Positions 1 through 12,000 of a stretch of DNA of 64,000 nt are shown one piece after another. Made by a program: the position numbers and the translations under genes. The stretch comes from Ciona intestinalis. Taxonomy: Eukaryota; Chordata; Ascidiacea; Phlebobranchia; Cionidae. Numbering within the stretch: the first letter of the stretch is position 1; each line of letters begins with the position of its first letter. The notes below the pieces were generated by a model. It worked only from the letters and a program-made list of their open reading frames with translations. It had not been told where the DNA came from and did no database searches. The stretch spans positions 2,004,325 to 2,068,324 of the forward strand of contig NC_020177.2 of NCBI RefSeq assembly GCF_000224145.3, written 5' to 3'.

Positions 1-622
1 CTGAATTATAGTAAAGCCAAAAAATTATTTTAGATTGCGTGTGCGAACGATTAAACTAGTTTCATAGCTTCATAAAACAACCTTGAATATTTCGTACAGT
101 TTGATTTTGTCTCAAATTTGTAAAATTTCACTTGTTGTGCGGATCGCTAAATAACTTCTCGAGTGTTTTATTATATTTTGTTAAATTAGTGTCAATTAAT
201 AAAGGAATGATGGTACTAATTCGTGATATTACCCAAAAACCGTCATCTATTTTGGTTTTGGAAATATTTGGCAATATGGGCCATGGCCTACTCAATACAC
301 GGTCTAGGAATACACCGAAACTGCTCAGAAAATAAGAGGCCTATTGACGCGAATAATGCCCATTATAATACATTGTTACGTCACGGTTTTATGAATGGAT
401 TTTGCTGTCTGGCTGTAGTTTTTGCATCAAATAACAGTTTATTTACCATTCCCGGTTAAATTACCTTATTTTTCGGGTTATTTTATCAACATCCTATATT
501 TTTTATAAATGTTTAAGCATGACTGAACAGATAGGTGTTACTTTTAACCACGTGCGGCATACAAGTAAGTTTTACCGACAGTTTAGTTTGGCTCAGTCGC
601 TGAGTGAAAAGTTTTTTAAGAC

Positions 623-781
623 TTGAATGTGAATGAATGTAACTTACTTTATCCTCGCGTGGCCGGAAAACGACAGTCGTTATAACACGGGTGTGCACTT
701 CGCGCCAGCTTACGAGTTACCAAGTATGTTACTTTGTGGATGATTATTTTTTTTGGATTTTTTTCTCATTTTTATGTATGG
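623..781 (-). repeat. tRNA-derived SINE, 3' part, cut by an assembly gap
   Basis: The copy starts with the (ATTC)n tail on the minus strand and continues through the conserved tail block (aacttactttatcctcgcg, gccagcttacgagttacc) up to the N run at 782. It is inserted in the THAP transposon and is therefore younger than it. Confidence 0.85.
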
Positions 782-831
782 NNNNNNNNNNNNNNNNNNN
801 NNNNNNNNNNNNNNNNNNNNNNNNNNNNNNN
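782..831. other. Assembly gap (50 N)
   Basis: A run of exactly 50 N, a placeholder length rather than a measurement, at the inner end of a SINE inside the THAP transposon. Confidence 0.99.
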
Positions 832-839
832 GCACAGGA

Positions 840-1073
840 TTACACTTCCAATTTATACTTATTTCTAGACTTCCCAAATATAATGTACCGTGGTTCAAAA
901 TGCTTAATGCATATTGTATTATTTGAGGTTGGGACAAAATTGGGATCATTAACAAATTTGATCCATTTTTTTAACAACTCGGGATTGTTGAGAGGAAAAC
1001 TGAATGAAGAAACTTTTCCAGGATTAGATGCATAGCCAGACTTGCAGTTGTACGCAGCACATTTGTTTACCAT
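840..1073 (-). CDS. THAP zinc-finger domain (N-terminus of a transposase, truncated)
   Basis: The ORF begins MVNKCAAYNCKSGY and runs 77 residues. It shows the C2CH zinc pattern of THAP domains: Cys5 and Cys10, then about 45 residues on the Cys-x2-His of ICIKHF, with conserved hydrophobic and aromatic positions between (FSFP, WIKFV). THAP domains bind DNA sequence-specifically and form the N-terminus of P-element transposases and of the THAP1-12 proteins. Here the ORF ends at a stop just before an assembly gap, so the rest of a transposase may be missing, spliced or deleted. Its position between two inverted repeats argues for a transposon protein rather than a host THAP gene. Confidence 0.7.
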   Translation of the reverse strand: MVNKCAAYNCKSGYASNPGKVSSFSFPLNNPELLKKWIKFVNDPNFVPTSNNTICIKHFEPRYIIFGKSRNKYKLEV

Positions 1074-2293
1074 ATTGCTTTAAGTTGCACTGTAAGCCAC
1101 AAAACAGAATTGCAGTATATGGTAATAATATCAGAAATATCAAAGTTTGTTACTGGATTAGCAGGACAATAAGCCAGTACCTGTGCCGGTACAAGTGGTA
1201 CCTCCTGTACCGCTATAGTTAGTAAACGTTTTCTATCGCGGTTGTAACACGCCAAGATGGCGTCATTTTCACAGGCCTAATCACTAATGAAGCGGTAACT
1301 GACTAAAAACGCCAAATATAAGTACTAGTTTAAACAAATATTAGGCCTAAAACTTATTGCACTTTAATTGTTGCATGTCAATACGAAAATTGTTTAAAAA
1401 AACATCACGTTTGAATCTGCAAATACCTAATAAAACTACTCTGCAGCTGCTGAAATTTGCAAGTACACAGCAGGTATCATTTAAAATATTCGTGTTTCAT
1501 TCCGAGTCATTGTTGTAACAATGGTCATTATTTTGTATAATAGGCCTGTTAGCTTTTTGTTTTGAAACTGACAAATCAGGCCGTATCTTTAGTAGGCCAT
1601 GCCTCCCTTCGTACTTAAGTGGTGTGTCTAACTTTAGACCTTTGTCGCTGTTTAAATTTTACTAGTGCTTCCTTCCTGACAGAATTATTTACACATGTCT
1701 GTTTGTTGTTAAAGAATATATTATAGCCAGAAGCAGCATAGCCAGAAGTACATCCAACTACGGAATACTTATTGACCATGCTTAAATAGCTTGCTTAATA
1801 ATTCTGGTGGCTTAGAATTTAATCTAAATAAAATTATGAAGGTGTGCTGCATTATAAAACTTGCCAATAAATGCCTGTCAACTAAATTAAATATAACCAA
1901 AACGTAGGTTTTCTGTGTTGGTAAGCTGAATCTGATTGCTCGTCTCTCTTTATGCTTAATAAACTGATATTTATATACTAATAAACCTTTTGCCCTGCTT
2001 TATATATCTGGTATGATTTTAACCAAACAAGAAAGTATCCCTGCGACACAATCTGTGATAAACTGTAAGTTAAAACAACCTAGAACTGGTATTAAACCTA
2101 CCAGCAACTGCAAACTGCATTCAAAATGAGGGAAATCCATTCATAAAACCGTGACGTAACAATGTATTATAATTGGCATTATTCGCGTCAATAGGCCTCT
2201 TATTTTCTGAGCAGTTTCGGTGTATTCCTAGGCCGTGTATTGAGTAGGCTATGTATGGGCTTAAGTGTCTTATCTTTCCCCATTGTACTATAT

Positions 2294-2560
2294 CACAGTT
2301 TTTGGCAGTTGCGCGTTTTACTCTTTTTTATTTCTGTAGAGAAAAAGGCCCACTCCACGCGCCAAGACGACCAATAATGACTAAAACTAAAATACGAACG
2401 AGACGTATTACCTCGGCATAAAAGCTAAACATAACAACGAAAGTAAACTAGAAACAATACAGAAAAAAGTCACACCAATCTACACCAGAAACCACGCAAA
2501 CGCATAACGACGTCACAGTCGAGCTACAAAATGTTTCGCGAAAGCCACCTTAACATAAAT
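2294..2560. repeat. Dispersed repeat (also near 19780 and 27350)
   Basis: The block containing cagttgcgcgttttactc at 2305-2325 recurs at about 19787-19812. The neighbouring stretch, gaaaaaggcccactc followed by gacgaccaat, recurs at 27359-27392. It abuts the end of the inverted-repeat element at 2290. No protein or terminal repeat was recognised, so the type of element is unknown. Confidence 0.45.
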
Positions 2561-2721
2561 GATCTTTGGGTGCCTGCGACTGAATTTTGAATTTATTTAC
2601 CATATATTGTTTTTTTATTGGATTGATATATTACGTGATATTTAAATTAACTATGATATATAGGTTATTAAATTAAAAACAAAACTTTCATGGTTTTGCA
2701 GTAAAAGCACATAACTACAAA

Positions 2722-2966
2722 AGTAGGGTAAAACGGGACACAAATTAAAAAAATATTTATTATTTATAATACAGTGTTGTGGAGGAAGGCGGAACACCTT
2801 TTTTTTCTAATTTCTTGTCCAATTTTGTAGAAAACAAAGAACTTTCAAAGAATTATAAAACTGTATCATCACGATTTCCATAGACCATCGTTAACTGTTT
2901 AAAACACGATCACGATGTTTAGATATGATGTGCTAAAGGTGTCCCATCTTTCCCGTTTCGCTCACA
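2722..2966. mobile_element. Short GGGGGAAGAT-family MITE, diverged copy
   Basis: It starts agtagggtaaaacgggacac and ends ggtgtcccatctttcccg, the family's inverted ends. The interior shares the gtagaaaacaaagaactttc and ccatcgttaactgtttaaaacacg blocks with the copies at 32244, 45241 and 54294. The preceding 2640-2715 also matches the interior of the long copy (near 26350-26430). Confidence 0.7.
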
Positions 2967-3796
2967 AACAACTTTATGAGTTAAAATCAAACGGGATACG
3001 ACATATTTTAGCATATTTGATTGAACTACGTTTTTAAACTTACTTTTTAACACTAACGCCACACCTTTTTTTAAAAGAACATTACACAACGGATATTAAG
3101 AAGACATAAGAAACACTTTAATATAAAATTATTGGCGTTTGTGTTGAAATTAAGTAAGCTGGTATATTTTGCTAACTAAGCTGGTATTTCGTTACAGAAA
3201 GAGGTATTTATATTATTCGCTAAGCCCCCAATACCGTTCGTCGCCATCGAAGCCTAAGTTAAGTTATGCCTTAGTTGACGTACGTTTAATGGTTTCATGC
3301 GAAAATATTAGGCTGGTAAACATTGTCTATTGTGGAGTGGAACACGAATTTTGCGGTTTTTAATCGGCGTTTACATTTTACTTTTTAATGAAGTTGAATT
3401 ACAACCGTGCTTTTTCATTACAGCCATGATCTCCTGTTGTTCAAAATTACGGGACGAACAGCAGGGGCGCTAAATCGCAATTAAACTCGTTGTTTAATTC
3501 ATTCACCAACGGTTTTGTTAATTCTGTGACACGCTGGCGTTTGCTTAGTGGGTGTTGGATTCATTCTATAAAACGACTATTTATAATGCTAATACACTTC
3601 GTACACTAAAGTGTTATTGCATGAATATCGAATTAAATATGCGCAGAAAACCTATAGTTTGTTCTGGCATATTTCGTAACGGAGTGGTTTTAATAAATTC
3701 GTATGAAGAATATTATAATATGTTCGGATTTTCATTAGGTTTTAAGCATTATTTAAATATCCGTGGTAGCAAGTTATAAATTGTATTTATTTCAAA
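2967..3796. other. Intergenic DNA and 5' flank of GDI
   Basis: This stretch of about 830 bases holds no recognisable gene. Short open frames such as 3552-3779 have no family resemblance and end just before the GDI start. The promoter and any 5' untranslated exon of GDI should lie here, but no clear TATA box or initiator can be assigned. Confidence 0.6.
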
Positions 3797-5113
3797 ATGG
3801 ATGAATTATATGATGTTGTGATTCTTGGCACTGGTCTCACTGAATGTATTTTGAGTGGCTTGCTTTCCAAAAGTGGGAAGAAGGTTCTTCACATGGACCG
3901 TAATCAATATTATGGTGCGGAATCCACCTCTTTAACACCTTTACCGGAAGTGTACAAATATTTTGGCCTACCTGCCCCGAATTCGTGTGAAAATCCGCGC
4001 GATTGGAATGTGGATGTCATCCCGAAGTTCCTGATGGCAGATGGAAAGTTAGTGAAGCTTCTCATCCACACAGATGTGACGCGATATCTGGAGTTTAAAT
4101 CTGTTGAAGGAAGCTATGTGGAAAAAAGTGGAAAAGTCTATAAGATTCCTTCCAATGAAAGAGAAGCCCTTAGTACCAGTTTAATGGGTATGTTTGAAAA
4201 GCGCAGATTTCGTAACTTCCTCGTATGGTTAAGTGAATACAACGAGGCCGATCCTAAAACACATAAGGATGTGCCACCAAAAACGCCAATGTCCGATGTT
4301 TTCAAGAAGTTTGGATTGGATAAAAATACAATTGATTTTGTTGGCCATGCAATGGCGCTTCATCGTACAGAAGAGTTTATGACAGCTCCCTGCATGGATA
4401 CTATACAGAGAATCCAGCTTTACATTGAATCCATCAAGAGATATGGAAATTCACCCTATCTATACCCACTGTATGGCTTGGGAGAGATCCCGCAAGGCTT
4501 TGCCCGTCTAAGTGCAATCTATGGTGGTACTTACATGCTGAACAAGCCAATTGAAAAGGTGGAACAAATAGATGGTCAAATTGGTGTTACATCAGAAGGT
4601 GAAACAGTCATGGCAAAAATAGTGGTCGGTGATCCATCCTACTTCCCAACAAAGGTGCAGAAAGTAAGTCAAGTTATTCGGGCTGTGTGCTTTTTGAAAC
4701 ATCCAATAACCAACACGTCTGATGCAAAGTCATGTCAAATCATCATTCCTCAAAACCAGGTCGGCCGAAAGCATGACATTTATGTTAGTTGCGTTTCATC
4801 CGCTCATAATGTCTGTGCCAAGAACTGGCATCTGGCCATTGTTTCAACAACAGTGGAAACTGACAACCCTGAACAGGAGCTTGAACCCGGCCTGAAGCTT
4901 TTAAAGCCAATTGCGCAAATGTTTACAAAAGTTAGCGATATTTACCAACCCACTGATGACGGCAGTGAGAGCAAGATGTTCATCTCCAAAAGCTACGATG
5001 CCACAAGTCACTTTGAAACAACATGTGACGATATCCTTGATATTTACAAGCGGATAACTGGAGAAGATTTCGACTTTTCCAAGGTCGAGAAAAAAGAACC
5101 AGAGCAAGAATAA
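3797..5113 (+). CDS. GDI: Rab GDP-dissociation inhibitor, intronless
   Basis: The 438-residue protein opens with the Rossmann-type FAD-fold remnant of the GDI/REP family ([20 protein letters not shown], then [13 protein letters not shown]) and ends with the family signature [14 protein letters not shown] followed by [13 protein letters not shown]. Length and ends match vertebrate GDI1/GDI2 (about 445 residues). GDI extracts GDP-bound prenylated Rab GTPases from membranes, keeps them soluble and delivers them to donor membranes. The ATG at 3797 follows AAA and gives the canonical MDE start. The whole frame is open without introns, unlike all the other conserved genes here, so it may be an old retrocopy that became functional; no decay is seen. 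AATAAA signals lie at 5122 and 5476. Confidence 0.96.
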   Translation: MDELYDVVILGTGLTECILSGLLSKSGKKVLHMDRNQYYGAESTSLTPLPEVYKYFGLPAPNSCENPRDWNVDVIPKFLMADGKLVKLLIHTDVTRYLEFKSVEGSYVEKSGKVYKIPSNEREALSTSLMGMFEKRRFRNFLVWLSEYNEADPKTHKDVPPKTPMSDVFKKFGLDKNTIDFVGHAMALHRTEEFMTAPCMDTIQRIQLYIESIKRYGNSPYLYPLYGLGEIPQGFARLSAIYGGTYMLNKPIEKVEQIDGQIGVTSEGETVMAKIVVGDPSYFPTKVQKVSQVIRAVCFLKHPITNTSDAKSCQIIIPQNQVGRKHDIYVSCVSSAHNVCAKNWHLAIVSTTVETDNPEQELEPGLKLLKPIAQMFTKVSDIYQPTDDGSESKMFISKSYDATSHFETTCDDILDIYKRITGEDFDFSKVEKKEPEQE

Positions 5114-6042
5114 ATCTCCATAATAAAGTCTGTTAAAACTCCACTGACTAGTTGGGCAGAAGATGAACCTTATTTTCTGGATTACATAATTGTCTATTGA
5201 TTATGTGCTGTGTATTGTGTTATATAATGATCTCAAGAACAAATTCTTCATTGGCATCTGTTTTAAAATTTCAGTCCAAATCCATCATATTTATCATTGT
5301 ATTAAGTGTTCAGTTTACCAATTGGAAAGCAAAAAGTGACTTATTTAATATCACATGTATCATTAGTGTGTATTATCACAAGTACCTATTATCTCATAAT
5401 CATTACAATAATGTAGCAAATTGTTATAATGACGAGTTTGGTCAAAACCCTAAGGAATCACCTTGTGTCCGATTCAATAAATTTTAATTTTCAAATTATC
5501 AATGAAGAAAAAACTGTTCCAGTATGTTTTATTAAGTAGACGTTAATAAAAGATTTGTACATTTCGTTCTAAACTATTTTAGTTGGTGTGGTTGAAATAA
5601 GCTAAATGTTATTGGGATAATGCATCTATATAGTCTAATATATTACATATCGTTCTGCGCTTTCTGTTATATCATAGCAGACTGTCGGTGTGTTTGTGTT
5701 ATTGTGTACCTACATTGTCAAGTCATGTTCTTAATATTCACTGATTTTCTGTGTGCCTCCTGCTAATCAATATATCTCATGAATTGCCACTATGTTGGAA
5801 AAGTTTAAATCCAATTAAGCTGCCATATATGCCAAGCTATATCGTTTTATTCCATACAAATTTACTATTGAAGCAATGGTTTGACTTTTGAGTGTTGTTA
5901 AGTAATAGGAAATTCAAAATGTGTCCTATTATAAATATACCGTGTATATTTGAGCATATGCATTTTGTAGATACAATAATCCTCTCATTTGCAAACTAAT
6001 TGTTGTGATGTTACTTGAATTCGTGCTTAGGTTAGCTTAGTA
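5114..6042 (+). other. GDI 3' UTR and spacer before taxilin
   Basis: Two AATAAA hexamers (5122-5127 and 5476-5481) suggest alternative GDI 3' ends. The open frame at 5197-5487 lies between them, has no recognisable domain and is read as untranslated sequence. From about 5500 to 6042 the DNA is AT-rich and holds nothing recognisable. Confidence 0.6.
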
Positions 6043-9000
6043 ATGGAGGACCCAATTCCTGTAACTGTAGAAAAAATTTTGCTTCAACCAAAAGAAGATG
6101 AAATAAATGAACAAGATTCAACTTCCGTTAAGTCCGACAATGAGGAAACGGCTCCACTCAGTGTTCCGAAACGGCCAACAACACCAGAGAATGTGACCAA
6201 TATTTCTTCTTCGTCATGCAGCTCTCCTACGACACCTAGGGACATTGCATCATTGGCAGGTGGTATTTGAGTAATTTTTGTAAGGTTTGTTACGTTTTCG
6301 TAGCACCAGATCATTACTGTATTTCACTATACAAGAATCGTTCAACTATATGTACATCAGGGTCAGATTCGCGGAATTTATTAAAAAACCTATGTGGTTA
6401 TATATGTTTAATTTGTCATATTTTAAGTCATTTTGTAGGATTTTTTTTCTGTTTAATTGTGTAAGTGGTAATGCAACTTTTGAGTTCTTGAAGTAGTCCT
6501 ATTTCAAGCCTGGCCTACATGATAATATAATATGACTACCTGAACAATAATGCTTATTTGTTATCAAAATAATCGGATATGAATCTAACTTGCTTCATAC
6601 ACCTACAATGATAGCAGCGACGAGTCTTGAACCAATTATCTTTGGGTTAGAGGCTGTTGTGCTAACCACCTTGCCACAGAACCGGAAATGTGTTATGATT
6701 TTGACCATTAAAATTAAATTTACATACAAATGCTTTACCATAACTTGTTAAAAAATTTTAGTGTTACCTATACCCTAAGGTAGGGGCAAATGAATGACGA
6801 AGCAAGCAGGGTGACAGAATAATTGTTTTTCAAAGGTAGTTATTAATAACATCGGGTTGTTAATTAATTCCCTCCAAGAAAAATTGTAAAAACAATGATC
6901 CGAAAACTTGTTTCCATTCAGGGTACTCTAGCTCTGCCCCAAGTACCCCACGAGAGGGGTCTTCTTCGGGAAGCCCCTCACCCATCCCAGATGAAGTGGT
7001 GGGTGAGGAAAAGGGGAAACCCCGTATAAAGCTGGGTAAAAAGTTTTTGATATTTGTTTTTTAGGAATATATATATAATATGGAACAGAAGTTTGTTATG
7101 TGTGTTAATATAGTTTTTTTTCTGTGTTCTTTGGTTAATATTGCTTTTAGATTAAAATAACGTTATTATTATCTGTCAATCAAAAACAAATCAATTATTA
7201 ACAACCTTATTAAAATGCAATAAAATTTTTAAATAAAAAAAAATTGGCTACAAATCTAGATAATAATCGGATGTTAATATATATTAGGTTCTGTTCATGA
7301 CGAAACATCGTTAACTTGTAACAAAAGTTAAAATATTGTCATATTGATTCATAAATAGTTGAGTTTACTTCCTATACTTAATGCGCTGTTTGAGTACAAA
7401 GCCATATATGTTGTGGCAGTTCAAAGCAATATAGGTTGTACATTTGGTATTAAAACTTAGATGAATGATTAACTAATTGTTGTTTTGTCTCTTTAAAGCG
7501 AATTTAAAGAGAAACCAATACAAAAAATAAAACTAAATAATTTTTTTCTTTAATAAATTTAAAGTTCAAAAATTATTTTAACAGTTAGCCTGTAGAAGTT
7601 TGGGTATTTTACAATTGAAACCAAATCTGATTACTTACTGGTAAAAATATGATCGTAACAGTCACACGTTTTATTTTATTAACTTCTTTTTAACATGTAG
7701 ATACAGGTATATATATATATATATATATATATGTAATTAATAATTATTTTTAGTGTTTTACTATAGAATGAAGTTAAATTTAAGTCAACTTCAATTATAA
7801 ATTTGAAACACAGATTTCATATCAAGTATAATTATATATGTTGTACATAACTAAAATTATGGCATGTGCTCTTATCCATGCTCATAGTCAAACTTGATGC
7901 TGATAACAGTATATTCACAATTTAATGATAAAAAACCTAAAGTATCACATTTTAAATCTGGATAAATAGTATATAGTCAAATTTTTGACTTATTAAAACA
8001 GACCTATTGCTGATTTTGATCAAGTTACTCTACAACTCTAGCCAAATTAATAATTCAACTTTTAAATTAGCACACATACATGATCTTGGCACAATGTACT
8101 ATTGTGGTCTTTGCCAACAGCTGTCTGTGTTGGTGTGAATTCATCCCTGCTTAGAATAATTTCAGCAGCCATAAGTAGCCATGTAGGCTGCCATAAAACA
8201 TTCAGTTTAAATTTTCACGTTTGGCCAGAGCAAACAATGATATTACTGTTTATCATCACAATAGGTTTTGACAAAGGTATGCCAGTCGGTTGGTGAACTA
8301 TGACTTCAAATATTTCACTCAGTTCAGCAGGCATTATAGTGGTAGCAGTATTTAAATTTGTAACTGCAGGAAGTAGGCAATATATATATACATATAATTA
8401 ATAGTTAATTAGGTAATGCTAAATTACAATCAGTGTTATTAAAAATTTTAAATAATAAATACAGTTCAAGAGTTCCGTATAGCCTTTCTGTGTAATCAGT
8501 ATTTGGAATTCAACTACCAAAGCTTTATTATACACGTTATGTAACTAATTTATTTAATCAGTGCTATAGTCAGTGTCACAGTAATTAAGTAGTAGTAAGT
8601 TCGAAACCATTTTTTTGTCAAATTAGCAATGCGTTATAACCCCTAAAAACAATGTTAAACTATGCAATATGTTTATGCTCTTTCACATTGAAAGCATGGT
8701 ATTAGTGTTTGGGTAATGTCACATGCGCTGAATTTGCCATCTATGGTTCTCAAATAAGTACCTTATGTTTTCAACCATGTAGAATAAAACAATGCTGATT
8801 AACCAGATGTGTTGAACTCCCCAGGGTGTGCCATGATTTTAAAGTGTGTATCAACTACCACTTTAATGGCTTGTTTGTACCAGTTCAACAGTAGTGCCAG
8901 CATTTAAACAGTGTGTCTATATAAATATACACTTTGTTTCCTTTACATTTTGCTCATTCTTATTTAAATTCATTCATTATTGTGGTTATCATTACTACAA

Positions 9001-12000
9001 ATTCAGTCAATATAAATTAGGTTGCATAAGTTTATAAATATAAATTAAAGTTGTGTACCATTACAAAAAGGTTAATAATCATATTCATAAATCATTTCCT
9101 TGTAAGAAACCTGTGGACTGATTAATACGTAAACGTTATTATAATATACCAACTATTTTGGTTTAAACTGTGCATTTAGTTATTTTATATGTGTTTCTTT
9201 TATTAACATAGCTTCCAAACCAAACTACAGCCAATATATTTCTGTAGCTATTGTGAATTTTTTTCCTATTTTTTACTTGATTAAACAACTTTACATTAAA
9301 TACCAAGATTTTGGTTTACACTGTGCTTTTACTGCTTTAGTTTATTTTATACATAATATATGTCTTATTTTAACATGGCTTCAAAAACCAAACTACAACT
9401 AATAAATTTATGTAGCCAATAAGACTTCTCATTTCTTCTTTGATTTTAAATTTAACTTAATATTTTTATTTGTTGTTTGTAATGCAGGTAAAGACTTAAG
9501 TATGATGATGCAGGCACTTAATGGTTTGCAAAGTCCTGAGGAAAAAATAGCTGCTCTGTGCAAGTCTTATGCGGATCTTCTTGATCGACAGAAACTCGTC
9601 CAAAAGCAATTACGAGTCAGTCAACGAAAGCAGGTATTTATACTTTATAATGAATTTGTCCGGCACTGTAACACATTGGTTTGTTTAAATTGTCAGCCAT
9701 ACATAAAAAAAAGACCCCAAAATAATCACCCACAAAGTAACATACTTGGTAACTCGTAAGCTGGCACAAGATATGGAAACAGAACACCCGGGTTTAATGA
9801 TTGTCATTTTCTGTCTACGCAAGGATAAAGTAACAATTATTTGTTACAAATATGAATGAATAAAATGACGGAAATAGGTAATGTTCTATTTTAGACACTT
9901 TTTGTGCTTAAACTATGTACTATGCTATCTGTCAATAACATTATTAACATACATATATATATTTCTTTTTTTACATATTTATCAGTCCAATTTTCGAATT
10001 CTGTTAAAACTGAAGAATGTTTGATAGTGATCCTGTATCTAAAACAAAGTTTGTTTTTTTTGACAGTCTGTCTTTATTCACTATGGTTCATATTTTTCTT
10101 TTTTACCCAGTTTTAAATATTACTTAAATCAACATTTTTAATTATAAAGGCACAAACACTGAAGGAAAAAGATTCTTTACAAGCTGAGCATAATAAGGCA
10201 GTTCTCGCAAAAGGAAAACTTGAAACATTGGCCAGGGAATTGCAGAAAAGGAACAAACTTATCAAGGTATATTGACTTAATTATTTTCCACAAGCCTGTA
10301 TAAAAACTAAAAGTTAGTTTTGTAAAATGATATTATATATTGTCAATTGCTGATTTTAATCTTAATTTAGCACTATTCCTTTAAAATGCCATAATTAAAA
10401 CCAGTGAAATTTCTAATATCGCTGTGCTAACTAAAATAAGATAGTTTTTGTAAGTTGCTGTTTTCAATCTTAATTTAGCATTGTTTTCTTTAAAAAACCA
10501 CAATTAAAATCTCCAAAATTTCTAATATGGTTATGCTGACCAGAGTCTGTATACTATATAAACATGAGTTATTTCATCACCATAGAAATCTTATAGGGCA
10601 ACCAAACGGGGCTAATTTCGCCGATTGTTTACCCTAGCAACTGGAATTTTTAAACATATTTTTCTGATTAGTCGCAGTTTATTTATAAAACTCAAAAACT
10701 TTTAAGCTTTAATAAATCTACAAAACTACTTGAAAATTTGATTTTCTTTAATCTGCATCCTGTATTTGTATTAAAAACATAAAATGTATTAAATTTATCT
10801 ATATATGTTCATATTTATAATATGTCTATGATCAATTTAGCCCCATTTGCTGGTGTATGCTATGTGATTTCTATGGGCGACATGAAATAACTCATGTTTA
10901 TATACGAACTCTGATGCTAACTAGTACCAAATATTTTTTGCAAGCTTCATTGCCTAACAATGTTTAACAACCAACTAGTGGAAATTCCTCTTCTTCCAAT
11001 ATTACATAATATACATATTTCTTGATTTCTTTTAATAGGAAGAGCAAAATCGTAAATCGCTTGAAGAAGTTGCACTCAGAAAAGAAATGACTGATGATTT
11101 TCAGGTTGGTGTAGTTACTGTAGTAATATGCTATTAATGAATAATTGAATATACTTACTGTTATAATCAATATTATCAATATTATTGCATTTGAACTAGT
11201 TATAGTGACTATTCAAAACTGAGTTGTTTAAAAGGACCACTCAAAAGTTTAAAAAGAACGTTTTTAATAAATCTCTCACAGGTAGCTATAAACCGCGTTG
11301 AAGTCCAAATGAAAACTACAGTTGAAGTGAGCAACAAAATGAGGTCGGAAAATGATCAGATTAGTTCCAAATTCAATGATTTGGTTGAAAAGTTGAATCA
11401 AAAGGAAGTGGTAAGATGACAAACCAATATTTTGTGTTATTTTCATAATTTTTTTACAAACAATTTTCAAAACTTTTTTTCAAATAGTAAATTTTTTTTT
11501 CCTGTAAAAAGAGTATTGGGGTATGTAACGGATTTCTGATTCTAGAAATATGTAGCAGTACTTAAAACCCAGATATTTCTGTCTCAGATTGTAATCCTTG
11601 CATCAATAATTGATTATCATCCATACCAAGCTTGCTCACACCATGGGTGGAATCACTAATTATTCGCGACCTACTTTCTTTATTTATTGGAAATATTGTC
11701 CATGATTTCACTAATTATAATATCAATACTCCAATTGTCCATCACCATTCCAGTAAGAATTATTTCAGAAAAAAATGTCTTAACAATTTTTTTTTATTGA
11801 CACACCCTATTGCCCTGTAAAACAAGGTTTTTACACCCATTTGGCATTTATATAATCCTGGTTGAGCGTGAAAATTTCCACTCTTATTCACAATAAACAT
11901 TATTATATTCTATATATATATTTAGATAGATAGTAGTTTCATGCATTTGTTGTTCAAGATTAAATTTGGTTTTGTTCTTTACATACACTTTTCAGCTAAG

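Larger units (their letters stand above)
282..2253 (-). mobile_element. P-element-like DNA transposon with long terminal inverted repeats and a THAP domain
   Basis: The ends are inverted repeats of about 120 bp (282-405 against 2132-2253), with only a few mismatches and beginning CATGGCCTACTC / CATAGCCTACTC. The insertion is flanked by TATGGGC on both sides (275-281 and 2254-2260), so the target duplication is 7-8 bp. The pre-insertion site is preserved in the sister copy near 25740. A THAP zinc-finger ORF lies inside on the minus strand. P elements combine an N-terminal THAP domain with 8-bp target duplications, so P is the best superfamily guess; hAT gives the same duplication length but normally lacks THAP. 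At about 2 kb, with no transposase catalytic region visible, it is a deletion derivative. A SINE and an assembly gap lie inside it. Confidence 0.7.
1..2290 (-). mobile_element. Copy of the GGGGGAAGAT inverted-repeat element, interrupted by the THAP transposon
   Basis: Bases 1-281 and 2254-2290 match, in reverse order and orientation, the element at 25709-27029. Bases 1-110 match the reverse complement of about 26690-26790, bases 110-280 match that of about 25730-25900, and 2262-2290 is the terminal repeat (reverse complement TAGTACAATGGGGAAAGATA). The outer end of this copy lies left of the window. Bases 282-2253 are a later insertion. The family has no recognised protein and is presumably a non-autonomous DNA transposon. 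Confidence 0.75.

Noticed and set aside
3552-3779. 75-codon open frame just upstream of GDI
   Set aside because: No recognisable domain, atypical composition, and its position fits 5' flank or leader of GDI.
5197-5487. 96-codon open frame downstream of GDI
   Set aside because: Lies between two GDI polyadenylation signals and resembles AT-rich untranslated sequence.
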